Source: Bacillota bacterium | GTDB taxonomy: Bacteria > Bacillota > Sulfobacillia > JAJZYS01 > JAILZS01 | DNA length: 52,784 nucleotides | Direction: 5' to 3' | NCBI GenBank assembly: GCA_023512375.1 | Contig: JAILZS010000015.1 | Coordinates: 1-52,784 of the forward strand | Shown: piece after piece, positions 19,637-27,768 of the stretch | How positions within the stretch are numbered: the stretch's first letter is position 1 | Layout of the letters: each line of letters opens with the position of its first letter | Made by a program: the position numbers and the translations under genes | Notes under the pieces: model-generated | What the model was told of the DNA's origin: nothing | Seen by the model: the letters and a program-made list of their open reading frames with translations, nothing else | Database searches by the model: none

Positions 19637-20125
19637 TCACCGCCGCCGCCGCATGAGGTACCACGCCCCGCCCAGCACGACCACCATCACGGCGAGGGAC
19701 AGGTCGTGGCCGATGAGCGACCCGGTCACCACCGTGAACCCTTGGTCGGCCGTGAGGACGTTCTTGCCGGACACGAGGCGCATCTCCACCCGCCAGCGCC
19801 CGGTACGGCGCACCGGGACGAACCCGGACCACGTCCCCGGCGCCGCCCCGGCCACCGGCGACAGGGGGACGGCCTGCCTCCGCCCCCCGGGGTCGACGGC
19901 CACCGCCTGCACCCGGGCGCGGCGCGCGAGCGAGGAGGGCACGACCTGAGCCACGACCTCCGCCGCCGCACCCGCCACCGGGTGGGGCGGTTCCACCACC
20001 AGCCGTAGTACGGGGGAGCCCGCCGCGGCCGCCCCGGCAGTCGCTCCCACCGCCACGGCGGCGATCGCGACCAGGGCCGCCGCGGCACGCGCCCACGCCC
20101 GCCGGCCGGCGCCCGCCCCCGCCAT
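19637..20125 (-). CDS. Secreted/membrane protein with FixH/YtkA-like domain
   Basis: An N-terminal Ala-rich signal or anchor helix (about residues 10-36) is followed by an immunoglobulin-like beta domain. Its segments include VVEPPHPVAGAAAEVVAQV and GTWSGFVPVRRTGRWRVEMRLVSG, a pattern seen in FixH/YtkA-like proteins. A C-terminal membrane helix ends in RRRR. About 162 residues from the ATG at 20125 (GGTGGGG upstream). Such proteins often occur beside copper or oxidase functions; the role here is unproven. It has its own promoter and a palindromic operator at 20154-20198. Confidence 0.7.
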   Translation of the reverse strand: MAGAGAGRRAWARAAAALVAIAAVAVGATAGAAAAGSPVLRLVVEPPHPVAGAAAEVVAQVVPSSLARRARVQAVAVDPGGRRQAVPLSPVAGAAPGTWSGFVPVRRTGRWRVEMRLVSGKNVLTADQGFTVVTGSLIGHDLSLAVMVVVLGGAWYLMRRRR

Positions 20126-20153
20126 GGATGGCCCCACCGCCTTCCCCTCGCGC

Positions 20154-20169
20154 CCTTGCGTACGCAAGG
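20154..20169. promoter_or_regulatory. Perfect 16-bp palindrome at the transcription start
   Basis: CCTTGCGTACGCAAGG directly abuts the -10 box of the FixH/YtkA-like gene, so a bound repressor would cover +1. No T-run follows. I cannot assign the regulator. Confidence 0.55.
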
Positions 20170-20198
20170 ATCATACGGGGGGCTTGTCCGACTGGCAA
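20170..20198 (-). promoter_or_regulatory. Sigma-A promoter of the FixH/YtkA-like gene
   Basis: On the minus strand, TTGCCA (20193-20198), 17 nt, TATGAT (20170-20175). Both boxes are one mismatch from consensus or close to it, with ideal spacing. Confidence 0.65.
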
Positions 20199-20206
20199 GG
20201 CCGCCG

Positions 20207-20659
20207 TCAGCGCCGGTCGTGTCCGTCCTCGTCGTCGTCGAGATAGCCGCCCGTGCGCCGTGGGGCCACGACGGCCGGCCGTGGCGCCGTCGGCCTGCCC
20301 CACATGGTCGCCACCTGCTCGAGCACGTCCGGCACGAGGTCGATGAGCCGCTCCACCGTCGCGTTGGCCTCCACCGGCAATAGCCGGATGTCGCCGCGCT
20401 GCACCACCAGGAAGGCCACCGGTTGCACCGACACGCCCGCGCCGCTGCCGCCCCCGAACGGACCCGCCCCGGATTCCGGGCGGCGCGTGCCGTACTCCCC
20501 GCCGCCGGCGGCGAAGCCGAAGCTCACGCGGGACACCGGGATGATGACGCCCCCGTCGCCCGTCTCCACCGCATCGCCGACCACCGTGTTCACGTCCACC
20601 ATCTGCTTGATGGACTCCATGGCCGTCTGCATCAGGCCCTGGATCGGATGTTCGCCCAT
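20207..20659 (-). CDS. gerW: YtfJ/GerW family sporulation protein
   Basis: This 150-residue protein has the family core ALMESIKQMVDVNTVVGDAV-like N-terminus, VIIPVSRVSFGFAAGGGEYG, a Gly-rich segment and GVSVQPVAFLVVQRGDIRLLPV. GerW/YtfJ is a spore protein needed for normal germination in Bacillus. The start is ATG 20659. A forespore-type -10 (CATGCTA) lies upstream at 20683-20689, consistent with expression in the forespore. Confidence 0.9.
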   Translation of the reverse strand: MGEHPIQGLMQTAMESIKQMVDVNTVVGDAVETGDGGVIIPVSRVSFGFAAGGGEYGTRRPESGAGPFGGGSGAGVSVQPVAFLVVQRGDIRLLPVEANATVERLIDLVPDVLEQVATMWGRPTAPRPAVVAPRRTGGYLDDDEDGHDRR

Positions 20660-20682
20660 ACCGCACCCCCCCTGCCCACGGC

Positions 20683-20710
20683 TAGCATGCCCGGGTGGGG
20701 CCTTCCATCC
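20683..20710 (-). promoter_or_regulatory. Candidate sigma-G/F-type promoter of gerW
   Basis: On the minus strand the -10 CATGCTA (20683-20689) fits the sigma-G CATNNTA form. The best -35 is GGATG (20706-20710) at 16 nt, one mismatch and slightly short spacing. The identical GCATGCTA occurs before dacF and xerD. Confidence 0.4.
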
Positions 20711-20757
20711 GCATGCCGCGGCGCGCCGGCGCAGGATCCCGCGCTCCTCGCCGTGCG

Positions 20758-20777
20758 GTCATCTTCGCGTCATCTTC
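20758..20777 (+). promoter_or_regulatory. Direct repeat, candidate OmpR-type operator
   Basis: GTCATCTTC occurs at 20758-20766 and again at 20769-20777, an 11-bp pitch. This is the usual layout for dimeric OmpR-family regulators, 64 bp upstream of the PepSY gene and its two-component system. Confidence 0.4.
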
Positions 20778-20840
20778 TTCCACCACCATGAGGGCGCGCC
20801 GGGGCCGTCGACGCCCCGGAAGCCAAGGAGGTGGCCGACG

Positions 20841-21278
20841 ATGCAGGGAACCATGGGCACGCAGTGGCCGGACGGACGGTCGGGCGAAGGACGGGAGGAG
20901 CGGACGGGAGCGCCGCGCCGCGGGGGGCGGGCGTGGCCGCTGTGGGCCGGCGTCACCGCCTCCCTCACCCTCGTGGCCGCCTTGGCGTGGGCCGGCGCCG
21001 CCACCCGCCTGGCACCGGCTCCGGTGGCGGTGGCCGCTCCGGCCGCGTCTCGGGTGGAGGTCGACGAGCGCGTGGCCGCGGCCGTGGCCGCCGCCCGCGC
21101 CGCGGCCGGCGGCGGTTCCGTCCTGTCCGTGGACGCCGCCGCCGTGGGCCACCGCCCCGCCTTGGTGGTGCAGCTGAGCACACGGCACGGCGCCCGGCAG
21201 GTGTTCGTAGACGCGCGCACGAACCGCATCCTCCGCCCGGCGTCCGGGGCGGCGGCGCGCCCCGGCGCCCGCGCCTGA
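20841..21278 (+). CDS. PepSY-domain membrane protein linked to the two-component system
   Basis: 145 residues: a basic cytosolic N-terminus, one membrane helix (about 33-58), and an extracellular PepSY-like repeat ending VVQLSTRHGARQVFVDARTNRILR. Small PepSY proteins are commonly encoded beside OmpR-type systems sensing envelope or metal stress. The ATG at 20841 has an ideal AAGGAGGTG site 7 nt upstream. It is followed after 22 nt by the response regulator, so all three genes are probably one operon. An open frame extending back to 20253 is antisense to gerW and was not used. Confidence 0.8.
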   Translation: MQGTMGTQWPDGRSGEGREERTGAPRRGGRAWPLWAGVTASLTLVAALAWAGAATRLAPAPVAVAAPAASRVEVDERVAAAVAAARAAAGGGSVLSVDAAAVGHRPALVVQLSTRHGARQVFVDARTNRILRPASGAAARPGARA

Positions 21279-21300
21279 GCCCAACCCGGAGGCGGTGTGC

Positions 21301-21978
21301 GTGAAGCTCCTCGTGGTGGAGGACGATCCCCGGATCTCCGCCCTTTTGGTCAAGGGCCTTGCCCGCGCCGGCCACGTGGCCGACGTGGCACCCACCGCCG
21401 CCGAGGCCCGCCGCTTGGCGGCCGACGGCTCCTACGACGTGATCCTCCTCGACGTCATGCTTCCCGACGGCGACGGCTTCGATCTCTGCCGCACCCTGCG
21501 GGAGGAGGGCGACCCCACCCCCGTCCTCATGCTCACCGCCCGCGACGGGGTGGAGGACAAGGTCGGGGGCTTGGGGGCCGGAGCCGACGACTACCTGACC
21601 AAGCCGTTTGCGTTCGAAGAACTCGTGGCCCGGCTGCAGGCCTTGGCACGCCGCCCGCGCGACACCCTGCGCCCGGCCGGTCCAGTGCGCGCCGGCGCGC
21701 TCGAGCTCGACCCGGCCACGGGCGCGGCGCGCTGCGCCGGCGTGCCGGTCAACCTTACGCCGCGCCTGTTCGCGGTCCTCGAGCTGTTGGCCCGCAACGC
21801 CGGCAGGGTCGTGGACCGCGACACGCTCTTGGCCCGCGCCTGGCAGACGGACTTCGAGCCCGAGGCCAACGTCGTGGAGGCGGCCGTCGCCCGCCTGCGC
21901 GCCAAGCTCGCCCGCTGCGCCGGCGGCCGGGTCCGCATCGGCACGGTGCGCGGGCGCGGCTACCGTCTGGAGGCGTGA
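21301..21978 (+). CDS. OmpR-family response regulator
   Basis: The receiver domain has phospho-acceptor D51, T79 and K101. The C-terminal winged helix (about 130-225) contains NVVEAAVARLRAKL and TVRGRGYRLEA. The GTG at 21301 has GGAGG 8 nt upstream; an in-frame GTG at 21295 is less well placed. It is co-transcribed with the sensor kinase through a GTGA overlap and probably binds the direct repeat at 20758-20777. Confidence 0.95.
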   Translation: MKLLVVEDDPRISALLVKGLARAGHVADVAPTAAEARRLAADGSYDVILLDVMLPDGDGFDLCRTLREEGDPTPVLMLTARDGVEDKVGGLGAGADDYLTKPFAFEELVARLQALARRPRDTLRPAGPVRAGALELDPATGAARCAGVPVNLTPRLFAVLELLARNAGRVVDRDTLLARAWQTDFEPEANVVEAAVARLRAKLARCAGGRVRIGTVRGRGYRLEA

Positions 21979-23291
21979 GCGCCGCCACGGCCGCGCGCGA
22001 CGAGCGCCGCCTCCTGCGAAGAGCCCTGCTGCGCCTCGCCGCTGTCTACGCCGCCGTCGTGCTCGCCGTCGAAGCTGTGCTCGCGGCCGCCACCTACGCC
22101 ATCATGGGGTACCGCCTCACGTCGCTGGCACGGCAGGAGGTCGTCGCGGAGTGGCGGGACAAGAGGCTCGAGCTCCTCCAGGCGATCCGCTCCCACCCGC
22201 TCTCCTCCCCGAGCGTGGACAGCGCACCCGAGGCCGTGGCGACGAGCGTCGTCCTCGCCGACGGGCGCTTTGCCGTCGTCGACGGCAGGTTGGTCGAGGC
22301 GCCGGGAAGCATCATGCCCGCCGTCACGGCCATGGCCCACCTACCTGTGACGGCCGCCTCCCCCGTCACGTGGCGGACCTTCCGCCTGCACGGCACGCTC
22401 GTGTTGGCCGGCCGGCGCGCCTACTTCCGCGCCGGCCGGTACGTGGGCGCCCTGATCAGCCTCGTCTCCCTCGCTCCCATGGTGGACGCCTCGCGCGAGC
22501 TGTCCGAGACGGAGTTCGAACTGGGCGCGGCCAGCCTGGCCCTGGTCCTGCCGGCCGCGCTCCTCCTCGCCCGACGCGCCCTGCGGCCGCTCGAGGCGGC
22601 CCTTGAGCGCCAGCGCGCCTTCGTCCACGACGCGGCCCACGAGCTGCGGACGCCCCTCACCGTGCTGCGGGGCAACCTGAGCCTCGCCCTCGACGGGTCC
22701 GAGCCGGCCGAGGCGCGCACCCACGTTTCCGATGCCCTCGCCGAGACCGACCGCATGGCCCGCCTCGTGGACGACCTCTCCCTCCTGGCGCGCATGGACT
22801 CGGGGCTCGTCCTCACCCGCCCCCAGGACATGGACCTGGCAAGGGTGGTGGCTGAGACCGTGGACCGCATGCGTCCTCTGGCCCTGGCGCGCGGGCTCTC
22901 CCTGACCGCCTTCGGCGCGGATCGGCGCCTCGTCGTCCGGGGCGACCCCGACCGCCTGCGCCAGGCGCTCACTGCCCTGCTGGACAACGCCATGAAGTAC
23001 ACCCCCTCCCCCGGGCGGGTGGAGGTGCGCCTGGAACGGCAGGGCGCCTTCGCCCGCCTTTCCGTGCGCGACACCGGCCCCGGCGTCCCGCGCGAGGAGG
23101 TGCCCCGCATCTTCGAGCGTTTCTACCGCGGTCGGCGCCACCGCGCCGACGTGCCCGGCAGCGGGATCGGTCTGGCGGTGGTCCGGGCGATCGTCGCCCT
23201 CCACGGCGGGCGGGTCGAGGTGGCGGAAGCGGACGGCGGCGGCGCAGCCTTCACCATCGTCCTTCCCGTTCCCCGCGAGCCGTCCGCCTGA
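21975..23291 (+). CDS. Sensor histidine kinase
   Basis: 438 residues. Membrane helix 1 (about 15-45), an extracytoplasmic sensor loop (about 46-170), and membrane helix 2 (about 180-202). The HisKA domain contains the phospho-acceptor His in VHDAAHELRTPLTVL. The HATPase domain has N box LLDNAMKYT, G1 DTGPGVP, F box IFERFYRG and G2 GSGIGLAVV. GTG 21975 overlaps the stop of the regulator. The signal is unknown; the PepSY neighbour suggests an envelope cue. Confidence 0.95.
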   Translation: MSAATAARDERRLLRRALLRLAAVYAAVVLAVEAVLAAATYAIMGYRLTSLARQEVVAEWRDKRLELLQAIRSHPLSSPSVDSAPEAVATSVVLADGRFAVVDGRLVEAPGSIMPAVTAMAHLPVTAASPVTWRTFRLHGTLVLAGRRAYFRAGRYVGALISLVSLAPMVDASRELSETEFELGAASLALVLPAALLLARRALRPLEAALERQRAFVHDAAHELRTPLTVLRGNLSLALDGSEPAEARTHVSDALAETDRMARLVDDLSLLARMDSGLVLTRPQDMDLARVVAETVDRMRPLALARGLSLTAFGADRRLVVRGDPDRLRQALTALLDNAMKYTPSPGRVEVRLERQGAFARLSVRDTGPGVPREEVPRIFERFYRGRRHRADVPGSGIGLAVVRAIVALHGGRVEVAEADGGGAAFTIVLPVPREPSA

Positions 23292-23541
23292 CAGCCACCT
23301 TGTTCCCGTCTTGTCCGTGGCGACTGCGGCGTGGTAGCCTGCCGGCAGACGCTGGCGACACCGAGCGCCCGTCGCGGCGCGCAGCCGCGCACGGGGGGCG
23401 GGTGGTCGCGCGTGGAACCGTGTCCGTCTCCCGCGCCCGTTCCCCATCCCGCCGCCGGCCGCCCGCCGGCGGCGTTCGTTTCCGTCCCCACGGCGTCTGG
23501 GCCTGCGCGCCGACCCCCCACCGACCCGGGAGGAAGCGTTC

Positions 23542-24606
23542 GTGCGCGTGCACATGGTCTTGCCCTTTCTCGCTGGTCAGGGCGGCACGGAGACTTGGCT
23601 ACGCACCATCGACCGGGAGCTCACCGCCCGCGGCCACGAGCTGCACCACCTCATCCCCACCCCGTCCGTGCGCAACCCCGATTGGGATCTGCCCCTACGG
23701 CCGCGCCTCACCTACCTGGGGCTGGAGAGCGAGGACAGCGCGGCGGTGCGGGCCGCCTTGGAGCGAGCCTTCGCCCACCTTCCCCCCCCGGACGCCGTGG
23801 TGGCCGCCTGGCACCCCTGGCCGCCCGCCGTGCGCGCCGCCATGGCGGCCCAGGGATGGCGCGCCCCCGTCGTCTCCTGGCTCCACCTGAGCCCCAGTCG
23901 CCACCGCGCCGCCTATGCCCTGCGAGCGGCGGACGCCCATCTCTGCCTCTGCCGCGCCATGCAGGCCGAGATGGCCACCATCGACCCCGGTAAGCCGGCG
24001 GAGGTCGTCGGCAACCCGGTCGAGGGCATGCCGTTCCCGCCCCTGCCGCGCCCATCCCATCCCACATTCGTGTATGTGGGCAGGCTGGAGCGCAGGCAGA
24101 AGCGGGTGGATCGGCTCCTGCGCGCCGTGGCGCGCCTCGATCCCGGCAGCGTGCGCCTGCGCCTCGTGGGCGGGGGCCCGCCCGCGGAGGTGCGCGCCCT
24201 GAGAGCCCTCGCGACCCGCCTCGGCCTCGAGCCCTGGATCGAGTGGGTGCCCTTTCGCCCCGACCCGTGGTCGGCCGTTCCGGCCGCCACGGCCCTCGTC
24301 CTCGCCTCCGACTACGAGGGCTTTCCCTACGCCCTGCTGGAGGCGCTGGCGCGGGGAGTGCCCGTGGTGGCCATGGACTGCCCCACCGGCCCGGCGGAGA
24401 TCGTCCGCCCGGGGGAGAACGGCTGGCTTGTGCCGGCGGGCGACGAGCGCGCCCTCGCCGCTATCCTGAAGGCTGTGGCCAGTGGGCGCGAGCCGCTTCC
24501 CCCCGCCACCGCCTGCCAGGCCTCGGTGGCGGCGTACGCCGCCCCCCGCGTAGCGGCGCGGGTGGAGGCGGCGCTCGCGCGTTGGACGGCGCGGACGGCG
24601 GCCTAG
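23542..24606 (+). CDS. GT4-family glycosyltransferase
   Basis: GT-B fold retaining glycosyltransferase of 354 residues. The N-terminal half has VLPFLAGQGGTETWL. The C-terminal nucleotide-sugar domain has FVYVGRLERRQKRVDRLL, RLVGGGPPAEV and the donor-binding EX7E-like segment SDYEGFPYALLEALARGVPVVAMD. It resembles galactosyl/mannosyl transferases for cell-surface glycans; donor and acceptor cannot be read. It starts at GTG 23542 with GGGAGG 8 nt upstream. In the 250-nt gap before it, a weak promoter-like TTGTCC-N18-TAGCCT lies at 23311-23340. Its stop interlocks with that of the convergent MFS gene. Confidence 0.88.
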   Translation: MRVHMVLPFLAGQGGTETWLRTIDRELTARGHELHHLIPTPSVRNPDWDLPLRPRLTYLGLESEDSAAVRAALERAFAHLPPPDAVVAAWHPWPPAVRAAMAAQGWRAPVVSWLHLSPSRHRAAYALRAADAHLCLCRAMQAEMATIDPGKPAEVVGNPVEGMPFPPLPRPSHPTFVYVGRLERRQKRVDRLLRAVARLDPGSVRLRLVGGGPPAEVRALRALATRLGLEPWIEWVPFRPDPWSAVPAATALVLASDYEGFPYALLEALARGVPVVAMDCPTGPAEIVRPGENGWLVPAGDERALAAILKAVASGREPLPPATACQASVAAYAAPRVAARVEAALARWTARTAA

Positions 24607-26123
24607 CCTTGCGACGCCGCCTCTCGCCCGCCGGCCGCCGCCCCTCGCGCCCTGAGCGCGGACAGGGCGGCGGCCGCGGCCAAGAAGAGGATCGACACCT
24701 CGAAGGAGAGCCGCAGGCCCGACAGGAGGTCGGCCCCCGCCACGGCTGTCAGGGGCTGGCGGCCGACGAAGATGGCGAACGCCACGGGGCGAGACACGGC
24801 GTTCGCCGCCACGAGCAGGGCGACCGAGAAGGAGAAGATCATCCCCACGTTGGAAAACGTGCGCAACAGGCCGGACGCCACGCCGTACACCCGCCGGGGG
24901 GCGGCCTTCATGACCGCTGCGTTGTTGGCGGGGAAAAAGCCGCCGCTCCCTACCCCGTTCACCATGCTGATGGCGCTCACATGCCACAGGGGCGAGTGAA
25001 CACCTAGGTGGGCATATAGCAGAAGGGCGAGGATCTGAACGGCCAAACCGACAGTGGCCGGCACGACCGGCGTCAGGCGGTCGGCGAGGCGGCCGGACAA
25101 GGGGCCGACCACGCTGCCGACCACGTATCCCGGTACGAGATACAGGGCGGCGTCGAGTGGAGTAAGAGCGCGCACACCCTGTAGGTACATGGTGATGAGA
25201 AACAGTACGGAAAAGTTCGCCAGAGCCTGGAGCAGAGCGGCCAGAAAGGAAGGCGCCAGGGTCGGCACGCGGAACAGCGAAAGGTCGACGACCGGGTCCT
25301 GGGAGCGTGCCTGCAGGAGCGTGAAGGCGGCCAACAAGGCGAGCCCCACAGCGAACAGGAGGACATCGGCGGCCCCCAGCGGCTGGCTGGTGAGGCGCAC
25401 CATCGCCCACAGCAAAGCGAACAGGCCGGCGCCCAACGCGGCCATGCCCACCACGTCGAGGCGGCGGCGGACGGGTTCCGCACGCGGGTCGAGCACGCGC
25501 AGCGCCACCAACAGAGCGCCGCCGCCGATGGGGACGTTGATCCAGAAGATCCACCGCCACGACGCGAGACTCACGAGCAGGCCACCGGCGAGGATGCCCA
25601 ACACCGCCCCGAGGTTCCAGCCGATGGAGGTGAATCCGTACGCCCTCCCCCGTGCCTCTGGCGGGAAGATGTCGGCGATGACCGCACCGCTGTTGGCGGA
25701 GATAAACGCGCCACCCACGCCCTGCAGGAGGCGGAAGGCGACGATCGAGGCCTCGTTCCAGCTCAGGGCGCACAAGGCCGATCCGAGAACGAACAGGGCG
25801 AACCCCGCCTCGTACATGCGTACGCGCCCAAACAGATCGCCCAGCCGGCCCACCTGGGTGGCCAAGAGGGTGATGACGAGGAGGTAGCCCAGCACCACCC
25901 ACACCACCGACGCGAACCCAACGCCCAGGTCGACGCGCATGGCGGGCAGGGCGAGGATGACGATCGTCGTATCCACCGCAGCCACAAGCACGCCGACGAC
26001 CACGACAACAAGGGCCCAGCCCGAAGACACCGCCCGGCCGGGGGCGGGCGCCCCCTTTACTTCCGGGCGGCGGACGGTGCCCGCACCCTCAACGCCAGGC
26101 GCTCCACTGCCGTACCCCGACAC
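24603..26123 (-). CDS. MFS transporter, DHA2 (EmrB/QacA) type
   Basis: This is a proton-driven drug exporter-like protein of about 506 residues with 14 predicted helices. Motifs are VDTTIVILALPAMRVDLG in helix 1, GRLGDLFGRVRMYEAGF (motif A), and FRLLQGVGGAFISANSGAVIADIFPPEARGRAYGFTS. The start is taken as GTG 26123 with GGGGGCGG upstream; the frame stays open to 26288 without a ribosome site. It is convergent with the glycosyltransferase and lies next to the CRISPR tail. Confidence 0.85.
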   Translation of the reverse strand: MSGYGSGAPGVEGAGTVRRPEVKGAPAPGRAVSSGWALVVVVVGVLVAAVDTTIVILALPAMRVDLGVGFASVVWVVLGYLLVITLLATQVGRLGDLFGRVRMYEAGFALFVLGSALCALSWNEASIVAFRLLQGVGGAFISANSGAVIADIFPPEARGRAYGFTSIGWNLGAVLGILAGGLLVSLASWRWIFWINVPIGGGALLVALRVLDPRAEPVRRRLDVVGMAALGAGLFALLWAMVRLTSQPLGAADVLLFAVGLALLAAFTLLQARSQDPVVDLSLFRVPTLAPSFLAALLQALANFSVLFLITMYLQGVRALTPLDAALYLVPGYVVGSVVGPLSGRLADRLTPVVPATVGLAVQILALLLYAHLGVHSPLWHVSAISMVNGVGSGGFFPANNAAVMKAAPRRVYGVASGLLRTFSNVGMIFSFSVALLVAANAVSRPVAFAIFVGRQPLTAVAGADLLSGLRLSFEVSILFLAAAAALSALRARGAAAGGREAASQG

Positions 26124-26313
26124 GCGACCGCCCCCTGGGGAGCAGGATAGCACCGTCGAGGTGGACCTTGCGCCTCTTCGGCACTCGGCGAGCAGGCGAC
26201 GACAGCAAATCCACCGGGAAAGGATGGGCCAAGCGTCAAGCCGATCGCCCTGTCTTCGGGCAACTGCGGCACCGCCGTGGCAACGCAATCGATAGTTGGA
26301 GCCACCACGAGTG

Positions 26314-26578
26314 GCATCAAAGCGTTACAGCTGTCGAGCCTCGGGAACCGTGAGGATCTTGACCGGCACGTGACAAACACGCTTCAATTACGGCCGTATT
26401 TTGGCCTTGGTCGCGTAGCGTGCAGGCGATTCGCTCACACAGGAGATACACGACTCTTCAACGCAGCCACGGGTTCCTCGGCCACGGCCTTTCTTTGGTA
26501 ACAACTCCGCCCGCGCGTGGCGGGCCTGGGGCGCAACGCCGCCATTCAAGGCGATAAGCGGCCTTTCATCCGCGCAAA
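26314..26578 (-). repeat. Fossil CRISPR repeats (decayed leader-distal tail)
   Basis: Four degenerate repeat copies can be aligned by eye: 26314-26348 (ends CTCGGGAAC), 26381-about 26416 (starts GCTTCAAT), about 26455-26487 (TCTTCAACGCAGCCACGG), and 26544-26578 (ATTCAAGGCG). The first three keep array-like spacing (32 and 38 nt between them). The last is only about 12 nt from intact repeat 1, suggesting a deletion. The rest of 26124-26590 shows nothing else recognisable. Confidence 0.65.
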
Positions 26579-26589
26579 TGCGCTGGATA

Positions 26590-27725
26590 GATTCAATGCG
26601 GCCACGGCTTTTCAGCCGTGGGAACCTGGCCATCGCGGTGCAGTGCCGCGTCCCGGTGCTCCTGGCTTCAATGCGGCCACGGCCTTTCAGCCGTGGGAAC
26701 ACCTCAAGATCGTCGCCTTCGCCGGGAGCGGCAAGACCCTTCAATGCGGCCACGGCTTTCAGCCGTGGGAACACTACCTGGAGTCGTGGGACCTGCACGT
26801 GCAGCTTTCTGGCCTTCAATGCGGCCACGGCTCTTCAGCCGTGGGAACGCCAAGTACGCGGTCACGCGGCGTGTCCAGATGCTCCCTTCAATGCGGCCAC
26901 GGCTTTTCAGCCGTGGGAACCGGCGTCCACTCCTCCTGCCGACGCGATCAGCTCCCCCCTTCAATGCGGCCACGGCTTTTCAGCCGTGGGAACGGGACTT
27001 TCCCTCGACCATCTCACAAAGTGGCGGGTCCTTCAATGCGGCCACGGCTTTTCAGGCGTGGGAACCAAGATGCCGAAGCCGAGGCCCAGCGCTGTGCCCA
27101 CCCTTCAATGCGGCCACGGCTTTTCAGCCGTGGGAACATTCCACCCGTTCACCATCCACCGTCGCGCCCGCGACCACCTTCAATGCGGCCACGGCTTTTC
27201 AGCCGTGGGAACCATGGGGCGGGAGAGAGAGGAGGAGGAGGACCGTGGGCTTCAATGCGGCCACGGCTTTTCAGCCGTGGGAACCACCTCACTGCGTCAG
27301 GAGCGCTTCGTAGACGGCGTGGCTTCAATGCGGCCACGGCTTTTCAGCCGTGGGAACTGAAGCGGAGGGTCGAAGCTGAGCGTGCCCATGACCGTGGGCT
27401 TCAATGCGGCCACGGCTTTTCAGCCGTGGGAACGGTGTTCCACTCGAACATCTACAACGCGAGCTACTAGCTTCAATGCGGCCACGGCTTTTCAGCCGTG
27501 GGAACCAACCAGCAAACTCAACGCTGTTTCCAGCGCCTTCAGATGCTTCAATGCGGCCACGGCTTTTCAGCTGTGGGAACCAAGATGCCGAATCCGAGGC
27601 CCAGCACTGTGCCCGCGCTTCAATGCGGCCACGGCTTTTCAGCCGTGGGAACCGGGAGAGTGGGGAGGAGGCGGCGCGGGGGCGGCTGCGCTTCAATGCG
27701 GCCACGGCTTTTCAGCCGTGGGAAC
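26590..27725 (-). CRISPR. CRISPR array: 16 repeats, 15 spacers, no cas genes nearby
   Basis: Repeats are 36 nt, core 35 nt. Read on the minus strand they begin GTTCCCACGGCTGAAAAG and end CCGCATTGAAG plus C or G. CCACGGCT and AGCCGTGG form an 8-bp stem closed by a GAAA loop, leaving an ATTGAAG(C/G) handle. Spacers are 36-40 nt. Variant repeats cluster on the left: first-base change in repeat 1 (26591), 1-nt deletion in repeat 3 (26738-26772), substitutions in repeats 2, 4, 7 and 14. The ATTGAA 3' end and left-side decay both indicate transcription on the minus strand with the leader at 27726 onward. The type cannot be fixed without cas genes; repeat form fits type III or I. Confidence 0.97.
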
Positions 27726-27738
27726 AGCGGCCCCTGGA

Positions 27739-27768
27739 AGTCTACAGCCGCAAGGCCTCCAGAGGCAA
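27739..27768 (-). promoter_or_regulatory. Candidate CRISPR leader promoter
   Basis: On the minus strand, TTGCCT (27763-27768), 18 nt, TAGACT (27739-27744) with a TG just before the -10. Transcription would start a few nt before repeat 16. One copy of the 14-nt leader-side motif abuts the -35. Confidence 0.35.

Noticed and set aside
26517-27470. Plus-strand open frames running through the CRISPR array
   Set aside because: They translate the repeat again and again; they are not proteins.
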